A DNA stretch of 64,000 bases, taken from NCBI RefSeq assembly GCF_001715295.1, contig NZ_MDKB01000002.1:2221-66220 (forward strand), read 5' to 3'. Made by a program: the position numbers and the translations under genes. Origin of the DNA: Streptomyces griseus. Its GTDB lineage: Bacteria; Actinomycetota; Actinomycetes; Streptomycetales; Streptomycetaceae. How positions within the stretch are numbered: position 1 is the first letter of the stretch; every line of letters starts with the position of its first letter. A model generated the notes under the pieces. That model was not told the origin of the DNA. It saw nothing but the letters and a program-made list of their open reading frames with translations, and made no database searches. Shown piece after piece: positions 10,133-19,089 of this stretch.

Positions 10133-10170
10133 AGGGAGCGGCCCCCTGGAACCGGGGAACCGCTCCCTCT
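10133..10170 (-). terminator. rpsO-pnp intergenic hairpin
   Basis: A stem made of agggagcgg and ccgctccct flanks an inner cccc/gggg pairing. It lies directly after the rpsO stop and before pnp. In S. coelicolor the rpsO-pnp intergenic hairpin is known to be partly read through and cleaved by RNase III. The same role here is inference from position. Confidence 0.7.
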
Positions 10171-10180
10171 CACAGCGTGC

Positions 10181-10471
10181 TTACTTGGCGCCGCCGGCCG
10201 CACCACGGCGGATGCCGAGGCGGTCGACGAGCGCACGGAAGCGCTGGATGTCCTTCTTGGCCAGGTACTGAAGGAGGCGGCGACGCTGGCCGACCAGGAT
10301 CAGCAGACCACGACGGGAGTGGTGGTCGTGCTTGTGCGTCTTGAGGTGCTCCGTCAGGTCCGAGATCCGGCGGGAGAGCATGGCGACCTGGACCTCGGGG
10401 GATCCGGTGTCACCCTCCTTCTGGGCGAACTCGGACATGATCTGCTTCTTCGTAGCGGCGTCGAGCGGCAC
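10181..10471 (-). CDS. rpsO: 30S ribosomal protein S15
   Basis: A 96-residue S15 that binds 16S rRNA in the platform of the small subunit. The signature around [19 protein letters not shown] and the C-terminal [12 protein letters not shown] segment are typical. The GTG start has AGAGGAG five bases upstream. It is about 270 bases upstream of pnp on the same strand, the classic rpsO-pnp order, and shares the intergenic hairpin described separately. Confidence 0.96.
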   Translation of the reverse strand: MPLDAATKKQIMSEFAQKEGDTGSPEVQVAMLSRRISDLTEHLKTHKHDHHSRRGLLILVGQRRRLLQYLAKKDIQRFRALVDRLGIRRGAAGGAK

Positions 10472-10649
10472 GCATACTCCTCTGAGTGTTCGATGCGCCC
10501 ACGAGTGCCCCTGGTCTTGACCGCAGGGGAGCTTCCGTGACTCGGAGGCGAAGGTCCGATGAGCGCAGTCCCCAGGGATGATCCGGGAACGCGTACACAA
10601 ACGGCCACCAGTCAGAGTACCAGCCGTTCCGGGGCTCCTCCGACGGGCG

Positions 10650-12125
10650 TCAGCCGGTCATGGCGCGGGCCCGTGCGTAGACGTCGAGTACGGCCAGGCA
10701 GAGCGGGACCAGGGAGAGCAGCAGGGCGCTCTCCGTGAGGTCGAGGAGGCGGCCCCAGAACGGGGAGAGGCCCTTGCGCGGGATGATCAGGCCGATCGCG
10801 GTGAGCAGGGCGGCGCCCGCCGCGACCGCCGCCGAGAGCCAGATCGTACGGATGTCCAGCGAGCCCCGGTCCCCGTAGCGCACCAGGTCGTACAGCAGGT
10901 CGGCCGGCGGGTTGAGCGAGAGTCCGAGGACGAGCAGGGCGATCGCGCCGAGGCCGGCCACCAGGACGCAGGTGACCTGGGAGGAGTACCGGAAGAGGCG
11001 GGCGCGCAGCAGCATCGCGAGCCCGGCGGCCAGGGCCAGGACCTGCCCCCAGATGTCGTCGGAGAAGCCGAGGACCGCGGCGGATCCCACGACGACCGCG
11101 GAGCAGCCGCCGACCAGGCCGAGGAGCATCTCGTGGCCGCGGCGGGCCTGGGCGGCGATGCGGTCGGCGTCGACGGGTTCGGCCTCGGGGGTGGCGCCGG
11201 GCTCGGCGAAGGCCTCGTCGTAGCCGGCGGGTCCGGGGCGGGGGGCGGCGTAGCCGATGGGCAGCCGGGCGAAGCGCGCGGAGAGGCCGGGCAGGAAGGC
11301 GACCAGGCCGAGGGCGACCGGGGCGCAGACGGCGGCGGTCCGGGTGGCCGTGGCCTCGGTGAGGATCGCGACGAAGGTGGCGAGGGTGCCGACGGTGGCC
11401 AGGAAGGTGGCCGCGACGAAGGGGGCGTCACCGCTCGGGGTGAGGGCGACCAGGACGACCGAGGCGAGCAGGACCGCGACGCAGCCGAGCAGGAACTGCA
11501 GCCGGCCGGGGCCCTGACCGGCGTCGGGGCCGATGACGCCGGAGCCCGCGATGAGGACGAGGGGCAGGGCGCCGAGGCCCAGGGCGACCGCCGTGGCCCG
11601 GTCCGCGTAGACCCGGGCGCGCACTCCCGCGAAGGCCGTCAGCAGGAGTCCCGCGGAGCCGGCGATGATGCCGGGCAGGCTGTGCATGTCGTGCCGCACG
11701 GGGTCGGCGAACCAGAGCACGAAGCCCATCAGGACGAGCAGCAGCACGCCGCCCACCAGCCCCGCGCCGCGCAGGAGTTCGTCGCTCCACAGGTGGCGGT
11801 CGCGGGTGACGGCGGAGGCGACGGCGTCCGAGACGTCGTCGAAGACGGCGGGCGGCAGTGACTGCGCGAAGGGCCGCAGGCTGAGGAGTTCGCCGTCGAG
11901 TACCTGCTGCGCGGCGAGGGTGCGGGCGCCGTCCAGGACGGTGCCGTCGCGGCGTACGAGGTGATAGCCGGTCGGTGTTCCGGCCGCCTGGGTCTGGCCC
12001 GTGAGACGCAGGATCTCGGGGTAGACGTCGGCGACGGCGATGTCCTCCGGGAGGGCGACGTCGATCCGGCTGTCGGGTGCCACGACAGTGACGCGGCAGA
12101 ATCCCGTCGCTGCGGTCGTACTCAC
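10650..12125 (-). CDS. eccD: Type VII secretion protein EccD
   Basis: A 491-residue membrane component of the ESX/type VII secretion pore. The N-terminal ~80 residues form a ubiquitin-like YukD domain ([18 protein letters not shown], then a beta-grasp pattern). The rest contains about eleven hydrophobic segments, as in mycobacterial EccD. The GTG start (VSTTAATG) is chosen for the GGGGGA about 8 bases upstream. It is divergent from eccC, with 185 bases between them, and downstream of rpsO. It marks the left end of the secretion locus. Confidence 0.88.
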   Translation of the reverse strand: MSTTAATGFCRVTVVAPDSRIDVALPEDIAVADVYPEILRLTGQTQAAGTPTGYHLVRRDGTVLDGARTLAAQQVLDGELLSLRPFAQSLPPAVFDDVSDAVASAVTRDRHLWSDELLRGAGLVGGVLLLVLMGFVLWFADPVRHDMHSLPGIIAGSAGLLLTAFAGVRARVYADRATAVALGLGALPLVLIAGSGVIGPDAGQGPGRLQFLLGCVAVLLASVVLVALTPSGDAPFVAATFLATVGTLATFVAILTEATATRTAAVCAPVALGLVAFLPGLSARFARLPIGYAAPRPGPAGYDEAFAEPGATPEAEPVDADRIAAQARRGHEMLLGLVGGCSAVVVGSAAVLGFSDDIWGQVLALAAGLAMLLRARLFRYSSQVTCVLVAGLGAIALLVLGLSLNPPADLLYDLVRYGDRGSLDIRTIWLSAAVAAGAALLTAIGLIIPRKGLSPFWGRLLDLTESALLLSLVPLCLAVLDVYARARAMTG

Positions 12126-12310
12126 GTGTCTGGTCCCCCTGATTCGCGGTTGCGCACAGTGCGCGCGCCACCCTACCGGGAGGGGGGAAGGCGATCGGCA
12201 CGTAGGATCACCGTCGCGCGGATCGAAGTCCGCAGCAAACGCAGCCACGGGGGCGTCGGTGCGGACAGAACCGGCCTTCCGCCCGTCCGTACCGAGGGAT
12301 TGATGTTCCG

Positions 12311-15300
12311 GTGAGCCAGATCGTCGTGAAGCGTCCTCCGCGGTCTCTGCCGCCGGAAGTGCCCGTCGAGGAATTGGTGTTGGAGGCTCCTCCCGAACTG
12401 CCCCGCGGGCAGCAGGAGGGCATGCTGATGCAGATCCTGCCGGTGCTCGGCATGGGGTCGTCGGTGGTCTTCTTCTTCTCTCCGCAGGCCCCTCCGTTCA
12501 TGCGGATCATGGGCGTCCTGATGCTGGTCTCGACCGTCGGTATGGTCGTCGCCCAGATCGTCCGGCACCGCCGTGGTACGCAGGGGCAAATGGGCGATGT
12601 CCGACGTGACTACCTGAAGTACCTGGCGCAGACGCGCCGCGCGGTGCGCAGGACGGCCCGCGCGCAGCGCGACGTCCAGCTCTATCTGCACCCCGCGCCG
12701 GAGCAGTTGTGGTCGGTGGTGGCCGAGGGCAGCCGGGTCTGGGAGCGACGCGTCGGCGACAACGACTTCGCCCAGGTGCGGGTGGGCCTGGGCGCCCAGC
12801 AGCTGTCGACCCCGCTGGTCGCCCCCGACACGGCTCCGGTGGACGAGCTGGAGCCGATGTGCGCGGGGGCGATGCAGCAGTTCCTCGCGGTACACGGTTC
12901 GCTGGACGGGCTGCCGATGGCCGTGTCGATGCGGGCGTTCTACCACGTGACGGTGTCGGGCCGGCCGGAGTCGGCGCAGTCGACGGCGCGCGCGCTCGTG
13001 GCGCAGCTGGTGACCCTGCACTCCCCCGAGGACCTGATGGTCGCCGTCGTGGCGGCACCGGGGGCGGTGGCGCGGTGGGACTGGACGAAGTGGCTGCCGC
13101 ACACGCAGGTGCCGGGGCAGGTCGACGGTGCCGGTACGAGGCGGCTGTTCGGCGACGATCTGGGTGAGCTGGAGACGCTGCTGGCGAGCCGGCTGGACGG
13201 GCGGCCGCGGTTCGGCCGGGAGAGCCAGCCGGTGCTGGACCAGCCGCACATCGTAGTGGTGCTGGACGGTGGGATGGTGCCGCCCGACTCGCTGTTCGCG
13301 GCGGCCGAGGGCCTGCAGGGTGTGACGATCGTCGAGGTGGTGCCGGGCGAGCTCGACGAGCCGCGCGGCGGCCTGTCGGTGGTGGTACGGCCGGGGCTGC
13401 TGCGGCTGGAGTCGGGTGCCGGTCTGGCGTACGAGGGCGTGCCGGACAGCCTGTCGCCGGAGGCCGCGGAGGCGCTGGCGCGGCAGCTGGCGCCGCTGCG
13501 CACGGGCGGGGGTGACGACGACGAACCGCTGCTGGCCAACCTGGACTTCACGGACCTGCTCAACCTGGGGGACGCGGCTTCGGTCGACGTGGCCCGCACC
13601 TGGCGGCCCCGCTCCGTGTCGGAGCGGCTGCGTGTGCCGATCGGCGTGGGCGAGGACGGCCAGCCGGTGATGCTGGACCTGAAGGAGGCCGCGCAGGACG
13701 GCATGGGCCCGCACGGGCTGTGCGTGGGCGCGACGGGTTCCGGGAAGTCGGAGCTGCTGCGGACGCTGGTGCTGGGGCTCGCGGTCACGCACTCCTCGGA
13801 GACGCTGAACTTCGTGCTCGCCGACTTCAAGGGCGGTGCGACGTTCGCCGGGATGTCGCAGATGCCGCACGTGGCGGCGGTCATCACCAACCTCGCGGAC
13901 GACCTCACCCTCGTCGACCGCATGGGAGACGCGATCCGCGGTGAGCTGCAGCGGCGCCAGGAACTGCTGCGCTCGGCGGGCAACTACGCGAACATCCACG
14001 ACTACGAGAAGGCCAGGGCGGCGGGCGCGGCGCTGGAGCCGCTGGCCTCACTGGTGCTGGTGATCGACGAGTTCTCCGAACTCCTCACGGCCAAGCCCGA
14101 CTTCATCGACATGTTCATCCAGATCGGCCGCATCGGCCGCTCGCTGGGTGTCCATCTGCTGCTGGCGTCGCAACGTCTGGAGGAGGGCAAGCTGCGGGGG
14201 CTGGACACGTACCTCTCCTACCGGATCGGTCTGCGGACCTTCTCGGCGGCGGAGTCGCGTACGGCGCTGGGTGTGCCGGACGCGTACCACCTTCCGTCGG
14301 TGCCGGGTTCGGGCTACCTGAAGTTCGGTACGGACGAGATGACCCGCTTCAAGGCGGCGTACGTGTCGGGGACGTACCGGACGGGCGGTCCCGACCTGTC
14401 GGTGGGGCAGCTGCCGATCGAGCGGCGGCCGGTGGTGTTCAGCGCCACCCCGGTGCCCGTCGTCTACGCGGCGCCCGATCCGGCGCAGTCGGCCGCACGG
14501 GCGGCGGCGGACGACGAGGCACTCGCGGACACGGTGCTCGACGTGATCGTGCGGCGGCTGGAGGGTCAGGGGGTGCCGGCCCACCAGGTGTGGCTGCCGC
14601 CGCTGGACCGGGCGCCGACGCTCGACCAGCTGCTGCCGGGGCTCGCGCCGACCGCGGAGCGCGGGTTCACGGCGACCGAGTACACCCGGCCCGGCGGTCT
14701 CACCGTGCCGCTCGGACTGATCGACAAGCCGTTCGAGCAGCGGCGTGAGGTGCTGTACCGGGACTTCTCCGGTGCGGCCGGTCACATGCTGGTCGTGGGT
14801 GGTCCGCAGTCCGGCAAGTCGACGATGATGCGGGCGCTGATCTCCTCGTTCGCCCTCACCCACACGCCGCACGAGGTGCAGTTCTACGGGCTGGACTTCG
14901 GCGGTGGCGGTCTCGTCTCGCTGGCGGAGCTGCCGCATGTGGGCGGCATGGCGTCACGGCTGGATCCGGAGCGGGTGCGGCGTACGGTCGCGGAGGTCGG
15001 GGGTGTGCTCAACCGGCGTGAGGAGTTCTTCCGCGCCCACTCCATCGACTCCATCGCCACCTACCGGCGTAAGCGCGCCCAGGGCGAGCTGCCCGGCGAG
15101 GCGTGGGGCGACGTGTTCCTGGTGATCGACGGCTGGGGCGGCTTCCGCGCCGAGTACGAGGGGTTGGAGCAGGTCGTCACGGAGATCGCCGCGCGCGGTC
15201 TCGGGTACGGCGTCCACGTGGTGATCACGGCGGCCCGTTACATGGAGGTGCGGGCGGCGCTGAAGGACCAGATCCTCGGGCGGCTCGAACTGCGGCTCGG

Positions 15301-16267
15301 TGACGTCATGGACTCCGAGTTCGACCGCAAGGTCGCGGCGAACGTGCCCACGGGTGTGCCGGGTCGTGGTCAGGTCCCGGAGAAGCTGCACTTCATGGGT
15401 GCCCTGCCGCGCATCGACTCCGTGAGCAGCGGCGACGACCTCTCGGAGGGCACCGCCGCCTTCGTCGGGGCCGTGAGGTCGAACTGGGCGGGTCCGGCGG
15501 CGCCTTCGGTGCGGCTGCTGCCGCGCAAGCTGCCGGCGGACCAGTTGCCGAAGGGCTTCGAGTTCCCTGAGCGGGGCATCGCGATCGGGATCGACGAGAC
15601 CTCGCTGGAGCCGGTGTTCGTCGACTTCGAGACGGACCCGTTCTTCCTGATCTTCGGCGAGAGCGAGTCGGGCAAGACCAACCTGCTGCGGCTGATCGCC
15701 AAGCAGATCGCGGAGCGCTACTCCCCCGACGAGGCGAAGCTGGTCGTGGGCGACTACCGGCGTGCCCTGCTGGGTGCGCTGCCGGAGTCCCATCTGCTGG
15801 AGTACGCGCCGATGGCGAGCGCCATGCAGATGCACATGGAGGCGCTCGCGGGGGTCTTCTCCCGGCGCCAGCCGCCCACGGACGTGACACCGCAGCAGCT
15901 GCGGGACCGCAGCTGGTGGTCGGGACCGCAGATCTTCATCGTCGTCGACGACTACGACCTGGTCGCCACGAACGCGGGCAATCCGCTGGCCCCGCTCGCG
16001 GAGTACCTGCCGTTCGCCCGGGACACCGGGGTCCGGTTCATCATCGCGCGGAACTCGGCGGGTGCGTCGAGGGCGATGTACGAGGGCTTCATGCAGCGCA
16101 TCAAGGAACTGGGCGCGCAGGGCGTGGTGCTGGCCGGCGACCCGTCCGAGGGCGAGCTGATCGGCTCCGTACGCGGCCACGCGATGCCGCCGGGGCGCGG
16201 GTACTTCGCGTCGCGCCGGCGCGGGACCCCGCTGGTACAGACGGGACGGCTGCCGGAGCAGCACTGA
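12311..16267 (+). CDS. eccC: Type VII secretion ATPase EccC
   Basis: A 1318-residue FtsK/SpoIIIE-family motor that recognises and drives WXG100 substrates through the ESX channel. Two membrane segments lie near residues 38-85. Three ATPase domains follow, with Walker A lysines at K479 (GATGSGKS), K836 (GGPQSGKS) and K1122 (GESESGKT). Walker B is complete in the first domain (LVLVIDEF, D586-E587). In the second (FLVIDGW) and third (FIVVDDY) the catalytic Glu is absent, as is usual for EccC. EccCa and EccCb are fused in one chain. The ribosome binding site (GAGGGA) is rather far from the GTG start. Confidence 0.93.
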   Translation: MSQIVVKRPPRSLPPEVPVEELVLEAPPELPRGQQEGMLMQILPVLGMGSSVVFFFSPQAPPFMRIMGVLMLVSTVGMVVAQIVRHRRGTQGQMGDVRRDYLKYLAQTRRAVRRTARAQRDVQLYLHPAPEQLWSVVAEGSRVWERRVGDNDFAQVRVGLGAQQLSTPLVAPDTAPVDELEPMCAGAMQQFLAVHGSLDGLPMAVSMRAFYHVTVSGRPESAQSTARALVAQLVTLHSPEDLMVAVVAAPGAVARWDWTKWLPHTQVPGQVDGAGTRRLFGDDLGELETLLASRLDGRPRFGRESQPVLDQPHIVVVLDGGMVPPDSLFAAAEGLQGVTIVEVVPGELDEPRGGLSVVVRPGLLRLESGAGLAYEGVPDSLSPEAAEALARQLAPLRTGGGDDDEPLLANLDFTDLLNLGDAASVDVARTWRPRSVSERLRVPIGVGEDGQPVMLDLKEAAQDGMGPHGLCVGATGSGKSELLRTLVLGLAVTHSSETLNFVLADFKGGATFAGMSQMPHVAAVITNLADDLTLVDRMGDAIRGELQRRQELLRSAGNYANIHDYEKARAAGAALEPLASLVLVIDEFSELLTAKPDFIDMFIQIGRIGRSLGVHLLLASQRLEEGKLRGLDTYLSYRIGLRTFSAAESRTALGVPDAYHLPSVPGSGYLKFGTDEMTRFKAAYVSGTYRTGGPDLSVGQLPIERRPVVFSATPVPVVYAAPDPAQSAARAAADDEALADTVLDVIVRRLEGQGVPAHQVWLPPLDRAPTLDQLLPGLAPTAERGFTATEYTRPGGLTVPLGLIDKPFEQRREVLYRDFSGAAGHMLVVGGPQSGKSTMMRALISSFALTHTPHEVQFYGLDFGGGGLVSLAELPHVGGMASRLDPERVRRTVAEVGGVLNRREEFFRAHSIDSIATYRRKRAQGELPGEAWGDVFLVIDGWGGFRAEYEGLEQVVTEIAARGLGYGVHVVITAARYMEVRAALKDQILGRLELRLGDVMDSEFDRKVAANVPTGVPGRGQVPEKLHFMGALPRIDSVSSGDDLSEGTAAFVGAVRSNWAGPAAPSVRLLPRKLPADQLPKGFEFPERGIAIGIDETSLEPVFVDFETDPFFLIFGESESGKTNLLRLIAKQIAERYSPDEAKLVVGDYRRALLGALPESHLLEYAPMASAMQMHMEALAGVFSRRQPPTDVTPQQLRDRSWWSGPQIFIVVDDYDLVATNAGNPLAPLAEYLPFARDTGVRFIIARNSAGASRAMYEGFMQRIKELGAQGVVLAGDPSEGELIGSVRGHAMPPGRGYFASRRRGTPLVQTGRLPEQH

Positions 16268-16429
16268 CGCCGGGGCGGGCCGGGGCGGGCCGGGGTACGG
16301 TCCGCCCCGGGCCGCCTCGCCGGAATGTTCCGTGTACTAGCCTCTCTCGGAGCGACCCGCCCGGAGTCCGGGTCCGGGCCACCGGCCGGGACGGCCGGCC
16401 GCTGGAGCATCGGTACGACGGGGGATTCG

Positions 16430-17584
16430 ATGGGCTTCGACGAGGAGTGGGGCCTGCTGCGTGCCGGGGCCACGCACCAGCAGGACACGTCCATGCGGTT
16501 GAACGGTGCGGACGACGGGCCGTTGCCCGGTCCCGGGGGTCAGACGGACCTGGCGTCCACCCCTGCGGAGAAGAAGGCCGCGGCCGACACCATGGAGACC
16601 GAGCCGGAGCCGGACACCAGGAAGGCCACCGACCGGGCGGACGAGTCCTCCGCCGCGGCCGTCAAGGAGTTCGGCGGCCGGGACACCGGGGCGGGTCCGA
16701 AGAAGGTGACGGAGCCCTGGGACAAGCAGGTCAAGGTCCTCATGGGCCGGCGCTCCGCCGAGAAGAACGCCCCTCGGGGGGCCTCCGCTCCTTTCGGCGG
16801 CAACGAACCGGAGATCCACTCCCGGTTCGCTCCCGTCCTCAGGCCCCGGTCGGCCCGTAGGCCTCCGGTCTCGACGGACGGTAGAGGCGTGCCTCCGACG
16901 GCGGACCGACGAGAGCGGGGTGCGCTCACGCGCACGTCCCGCTACGGGGCGCACTGCGCGGCGGTACTGGTGGCGGCGCTGCTGACCGGCTGCCAGGCGG
17001 ACGGTGGCAGTGGGGCGGGTGTACCCGTGAGCGTCAAGGGCCTCGCCGAGATGGCGGAGGAGGTCGGCCCCGACGGCACGGACACCTGCCCGCTCCCGTA
17101 CGACTTCGCGCAGGCGGTGTCCGACGCCGGGATCACCGGCGAGGTCGCCGCCGGCCCGGTGCCCGGCGGCTCGGAGGGTCCCGCGGTCACGGCGGAGAAC
17201 GGCTACGAGGCCGACGAGGACACGCCGTTCGCCGGCAACCCCGGCGGGCTGGTCAGCTGCTGGTTCCACGTGGGCCGGCAGTCGGTGGAGGTGCACCTCA
17301 TCGCGGCGGAGAAGCCGCAGCCGGAGTACCTGCTGACGCCCGTGATGCGAGAGGTGAGCGATGAGGACGTTCCCGCGCTCAACGCCTATCTGCGTGCGAC
17401 GGGCAAGGGCGAGCCGGGCCGGCCGGTGCTGGGCAGGACCGGCGACTACGCCAACGTGCGGGTCGAGCCGGACGGCGAGGGCCACGCCGCTCTTCTGCTG
17501 ACGCTGGGCGACACGGACACGGACCGCCTCGACGAGCGGCAACTGACGGCCCTGAGCCGGGCCCTGTACGGACAGATCAGCTAA
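16430..17584 (+). CDS. Fused ESX-associated protein/lipoprotein ORF
   Basis: A continuous 384-residue frame with two unlike parts. The N-terminus (MGFDEEWGLLRAGAT) resembles the start of short helical WXG-type proteins found beside eccC in Streptomyces. The middle (about 40-150) is charged and low-complexity and looks shortened. Around 165-188 comes a lipoprotein signal peptide with basic residues, a hydrophobic run and the lipobox LLTGC (Cys188), followed by a secreted domain with two Cys. An internal GTG at 16889 would give a normal lipoprotein of its own. Either two genes have fused through loss of a stop, or the second part is translated separately. GGGGGA precedes the ATG. The function is unknown. 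Confidence 0.6.
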   Translation: MGFDEEWGLLRAGATHQQDTSMRLNGADDGPLPGPGGQTDLASTPAEKKAAADTMETEPEPDTRKATDRADESSAAAVKEFGGRDTGAGPKKVTEPWDKQVKVLMGRRSAEKNAPRGASAPFGGNEPEIHSRFAPVLRPRSARRPPVSTDGRGVPPTADRRERGALTRTSRYGAHCAAVLVAALLTGCQADGGSGAGVPVSVKGLAEMAEEVGPDGTDTCPLPYDFAQAVSDAGITGEVAAGPVPGGSEGPAVTAENGYEADEDTPFAGNPGGLVSCWFHVGRQSVEVHLIAAEKPQPEYLLTPVMREVSDEDVPALNAYLRATGKGEPGRPVLGRTGDYANVRVEPDGEGHAALLLTLGDTDTDRLDERQLTALSRALYGQIS

Positions 17585-17631
17585 GGGCTGCGCCCGCGAC
17601 AGCCTGCGTACGAAGACGACGAGTGCGACGG

Positions 17632-17775
17632 GTGACGGGGACGCTGCCGGAGCAGTGCCTGGACCACTTCCCGGGAGCGTTCAAGGATCTGCGACTGATC
17701 CGACGGGCGCGCCGTGCAGGCCGGAGTCCGCGATCGTCCGGTTCCGGTGACCCCCGGGCGGCGGAGCAGGAATAA
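17632..17775 (+). CDS. Possible small ORF, 47 residues
   Basis: A GTG-started frame with G/C-rich third positions in its first half (VTGTLPEQCLDHFPGAFKDL) and an Arg/Ser-rich tail ending at TAA. There is no clear ribosome binding site. It lies in the 259-base gap between the lipoprotein ORF and bldB. It could be the remnant of a larger gene. I do not recognise it. Confidence 0.2.
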   Translation: MTGTLPEQCLDHFPGAFKDLRLIRRARRAGRSPRSSGSGDPRAAEQE

Positions 17776-17843
17776 TCAGTGGCCAGGCCGTAAGCACGAA
17801 CACCCGGTGGTGGGCGCTTCTCCGCCGGGAAGAAAGGCGTCCG

Positions 17844-18077
17844 ATGGGCACTCAGCAGGAGAAGGACGAGCTGTACGCACTCGACATCTCGGGGGTGGAG
17901 TGGCTGAGCGCCCCCGGCACCGAGGAGGCCGAGGAGCGGGTGGAGATCGCACATCTGCCGGGCGGGGCCGTCGCGATGCGGTCCTCGCTGGATCCGGAGA
18001 CCGTGCTGCGCTACACGGAGGCCGAGTGGCGGGCCTTCGTCCTGGGGGCGCGGGACGGCGAGTTCGACCTGAAGTAG
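17844..18077 (+). CDS. bldB: BldB-like developmental regulator (DUF397)
   Basis: A 77-residue DUF397-family protein. The C-terminal half, with VAMRSSLDPETVLRYTEAEW and FVLGARDGEFDLK, matches what I know of BldB, a small protein needed for aerial growth and antibiotic production in S. coelicolor. There, bldB (SCO5723) lies next to the esxBA genes, exactly as here. AAAGG stands 7 bases before the ATG. It is convergent with the WXG100 genes and separated from them by a strong terminator. Assignment as bldB rather than another DUF397 paralogue rests on this position. Confidence 0.8.
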   Translation: MGTQQEKDELYALDISGVEWLSAPGTEEAEERVEIAHLPGGAVAMRSSLDPETVLRYTEAEWRAFVLGARDGEFDLK

Positions 18078-18096
18078 CCGAACCAGGGTCGCCGTC

Positions 18097-18141
18097 ACAC
18101 GGAAGAGGGGCACGCCCACCTGGCGTGCCCCTCTTCCGTGT
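18097..18141. terminator. Bidirectional terminator, 20-bp perfect stem
   Basis: acacggaagaggggcacgcc at 18097-18116 pairs perfectly with 18122-18141 across a five-base loop. It separates convergent bldB and the WXG100 genes and would serve both strands. Confidence 0.88.
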
Positions 18142-18154
18142 ACCGGTGGCCGGG

Positions 18155-18460
18155 TCAGTACGCCTCGTCGAACAGGCGCGAGGCCTTGACGTCCGTGGAG
18201 CGGTAGCTGTCCTTGCCGTTCTCGATGATCTTCGCCGTCTGCTCGAGACGGTCCTTCATGTGGTCGGCCTTGCCCTTGTACTTGCCCTGGAGGACGACGT
18301 ACCCGGCGTGGGCGTCACCGTCCCACGTGTCGGTGACGACCTTCAGGGCGGCGTCCATCTCCTCGAGGTCCTTGATGATGTTGCGCGAGACCACACGGAT
18401 GCGGTTCGCCATCTCCTGGACGCTCTCGTACTTGACCTTGGTGTTCGGATCTCCGGCCAT
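18155..18460 (-). CDS. esxA: WXG100 protein EsxA
   Basis: A 101-residue WXG100-family helical hairpin, a predicted secreted substrate of the EccC/EccD machine. The turn motif is WDG (VTDTWDGDAHAGY), the WXG position midway in the chain. A helical C-terminus ends in KASRLFDEAY; the YxxxD/E-type secretion signal position is occupied by YRSTD. GGAGGAG lies 7 bases upstream of the ATG. It is the promoter-distal gene of a pair, 53 bases after esxB. The esxA/esxB names follow the order in S. coelicolor, where the two form a heterodimer needed for sporulation. Confidence 0.8.
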   Translation of the reverse strand: MAGDPNTKVKYESVQEMANRIRVVSRNIIKDLEEMDAALKVVTDTWDGDAHAGYVVLQGKYKGKADHMKDRLEQTAKIIENGKDSYRSTDVKASRLFDEAY

Positions 18461-18513
18461 CTGTCTGCTCCTCCGTGATCAGGCGTGCGGCGTGTGCGTG
18501 GGTGCGGTGGGGC

Positions 18514-18864
18514 TCAGATGTTGTTGAGCCCGGACGTGTTGCCCGAGGACGCCGACTCCTTCACGGCGGCGAAGGCCGCACGGACCTCGTCGTCGTTGGC
18601 GTTGCTGAGGTTCTTCGTCTGGCTCACACCGTTGAGGAGTACCTGCAGCAGGCGGCGGATCTCGTCGTGGTCCTCGTTGATGGTGATCTGTGCGGACGTG
18701 AATCCGCCGGCACCGACGCCGGTCCAGCCGGCACTGACGGTGGCGAGGATGTCGGCGAGCTCGCGGGACTGCTTGGACACCGCCTCGGCCGTCTCGATGA
18801 TCTTGTTCTTCGCCTGGACGATCGGATCGTCGGCAAGTCCGAAACCGGAACCGGTGTTGCTCAT
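18514..18864 (-). CDS. esxB: WXG100 protein EsxB
   Basis: A 116-residue WXG100-family protein with a central WTG turn (VSAGWTGVGAGG) between two amphipathic helices, and a flexible Ser/Asn/Gly-rich C-terminus. AGGA stands 7-8 bases before the ATG. It is the first gene of the pair with esxA, reading away from a good promoter at 19020-19048. The longer tail relative to its partner fits the substrate that carries the secretion signal, but no clear YxxxD/E is visible near its end. Confidence 0.8.
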   Translation of the reverse strand: MSNTGSGFGLADDPIVQAKNKIIETAEAVSKQSRELADILATVSAGWTGVGAGGFTSAQITINEDHDEIRRLLQVLLNGVSQTKNLSNANDDEVRAAFAAVKESASSGNTSGLNNI

Positions 18865-19019
18865 CCGGAAGTCCTATCTCTCAGTTCCCGGGCCTGCCCG
18901 CAGGTCGCGGACAGGGTTGTACTGCGCGGGTTCCCAGAAGCGTCCGGCGGCGCTGACGCACCCCGGAACCGGACTCGGCCACTTCTCGTTCCCCCGTCAC
19001 ACACGTGAAGTCCGGTCCC

Positions 19020-19048
19020 ACCCTAGTCATATCGTCAGCTCTCCCCAA
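19020..19048 (-). promoter_or_regulatory. Predicted promoter of esxBA
   Basis: On the minus strand, TTGGGG (19043-19048) and TAGGGT (19020-19025) are separated by 17 bases, a good match to the Streptomyces housekeeping sigma consensus. It is about 155 bases upstream of esxB and would uncouple the WXG100 pair from the eccB-mycP genes upstream. Confidence 0.6.
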
Positions 19049-19089
19049 CCGGTCTCCGCGGGGAGAGATCCAGTTCACGGACGGCGTGT

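Noticed and set aside
12173..13999. Open frame of 608 codons on the minus strand
   Set aside because: It is antisense to eccC; its His/Arg/Gln-rich sequence is a shadow of the EccC codons.
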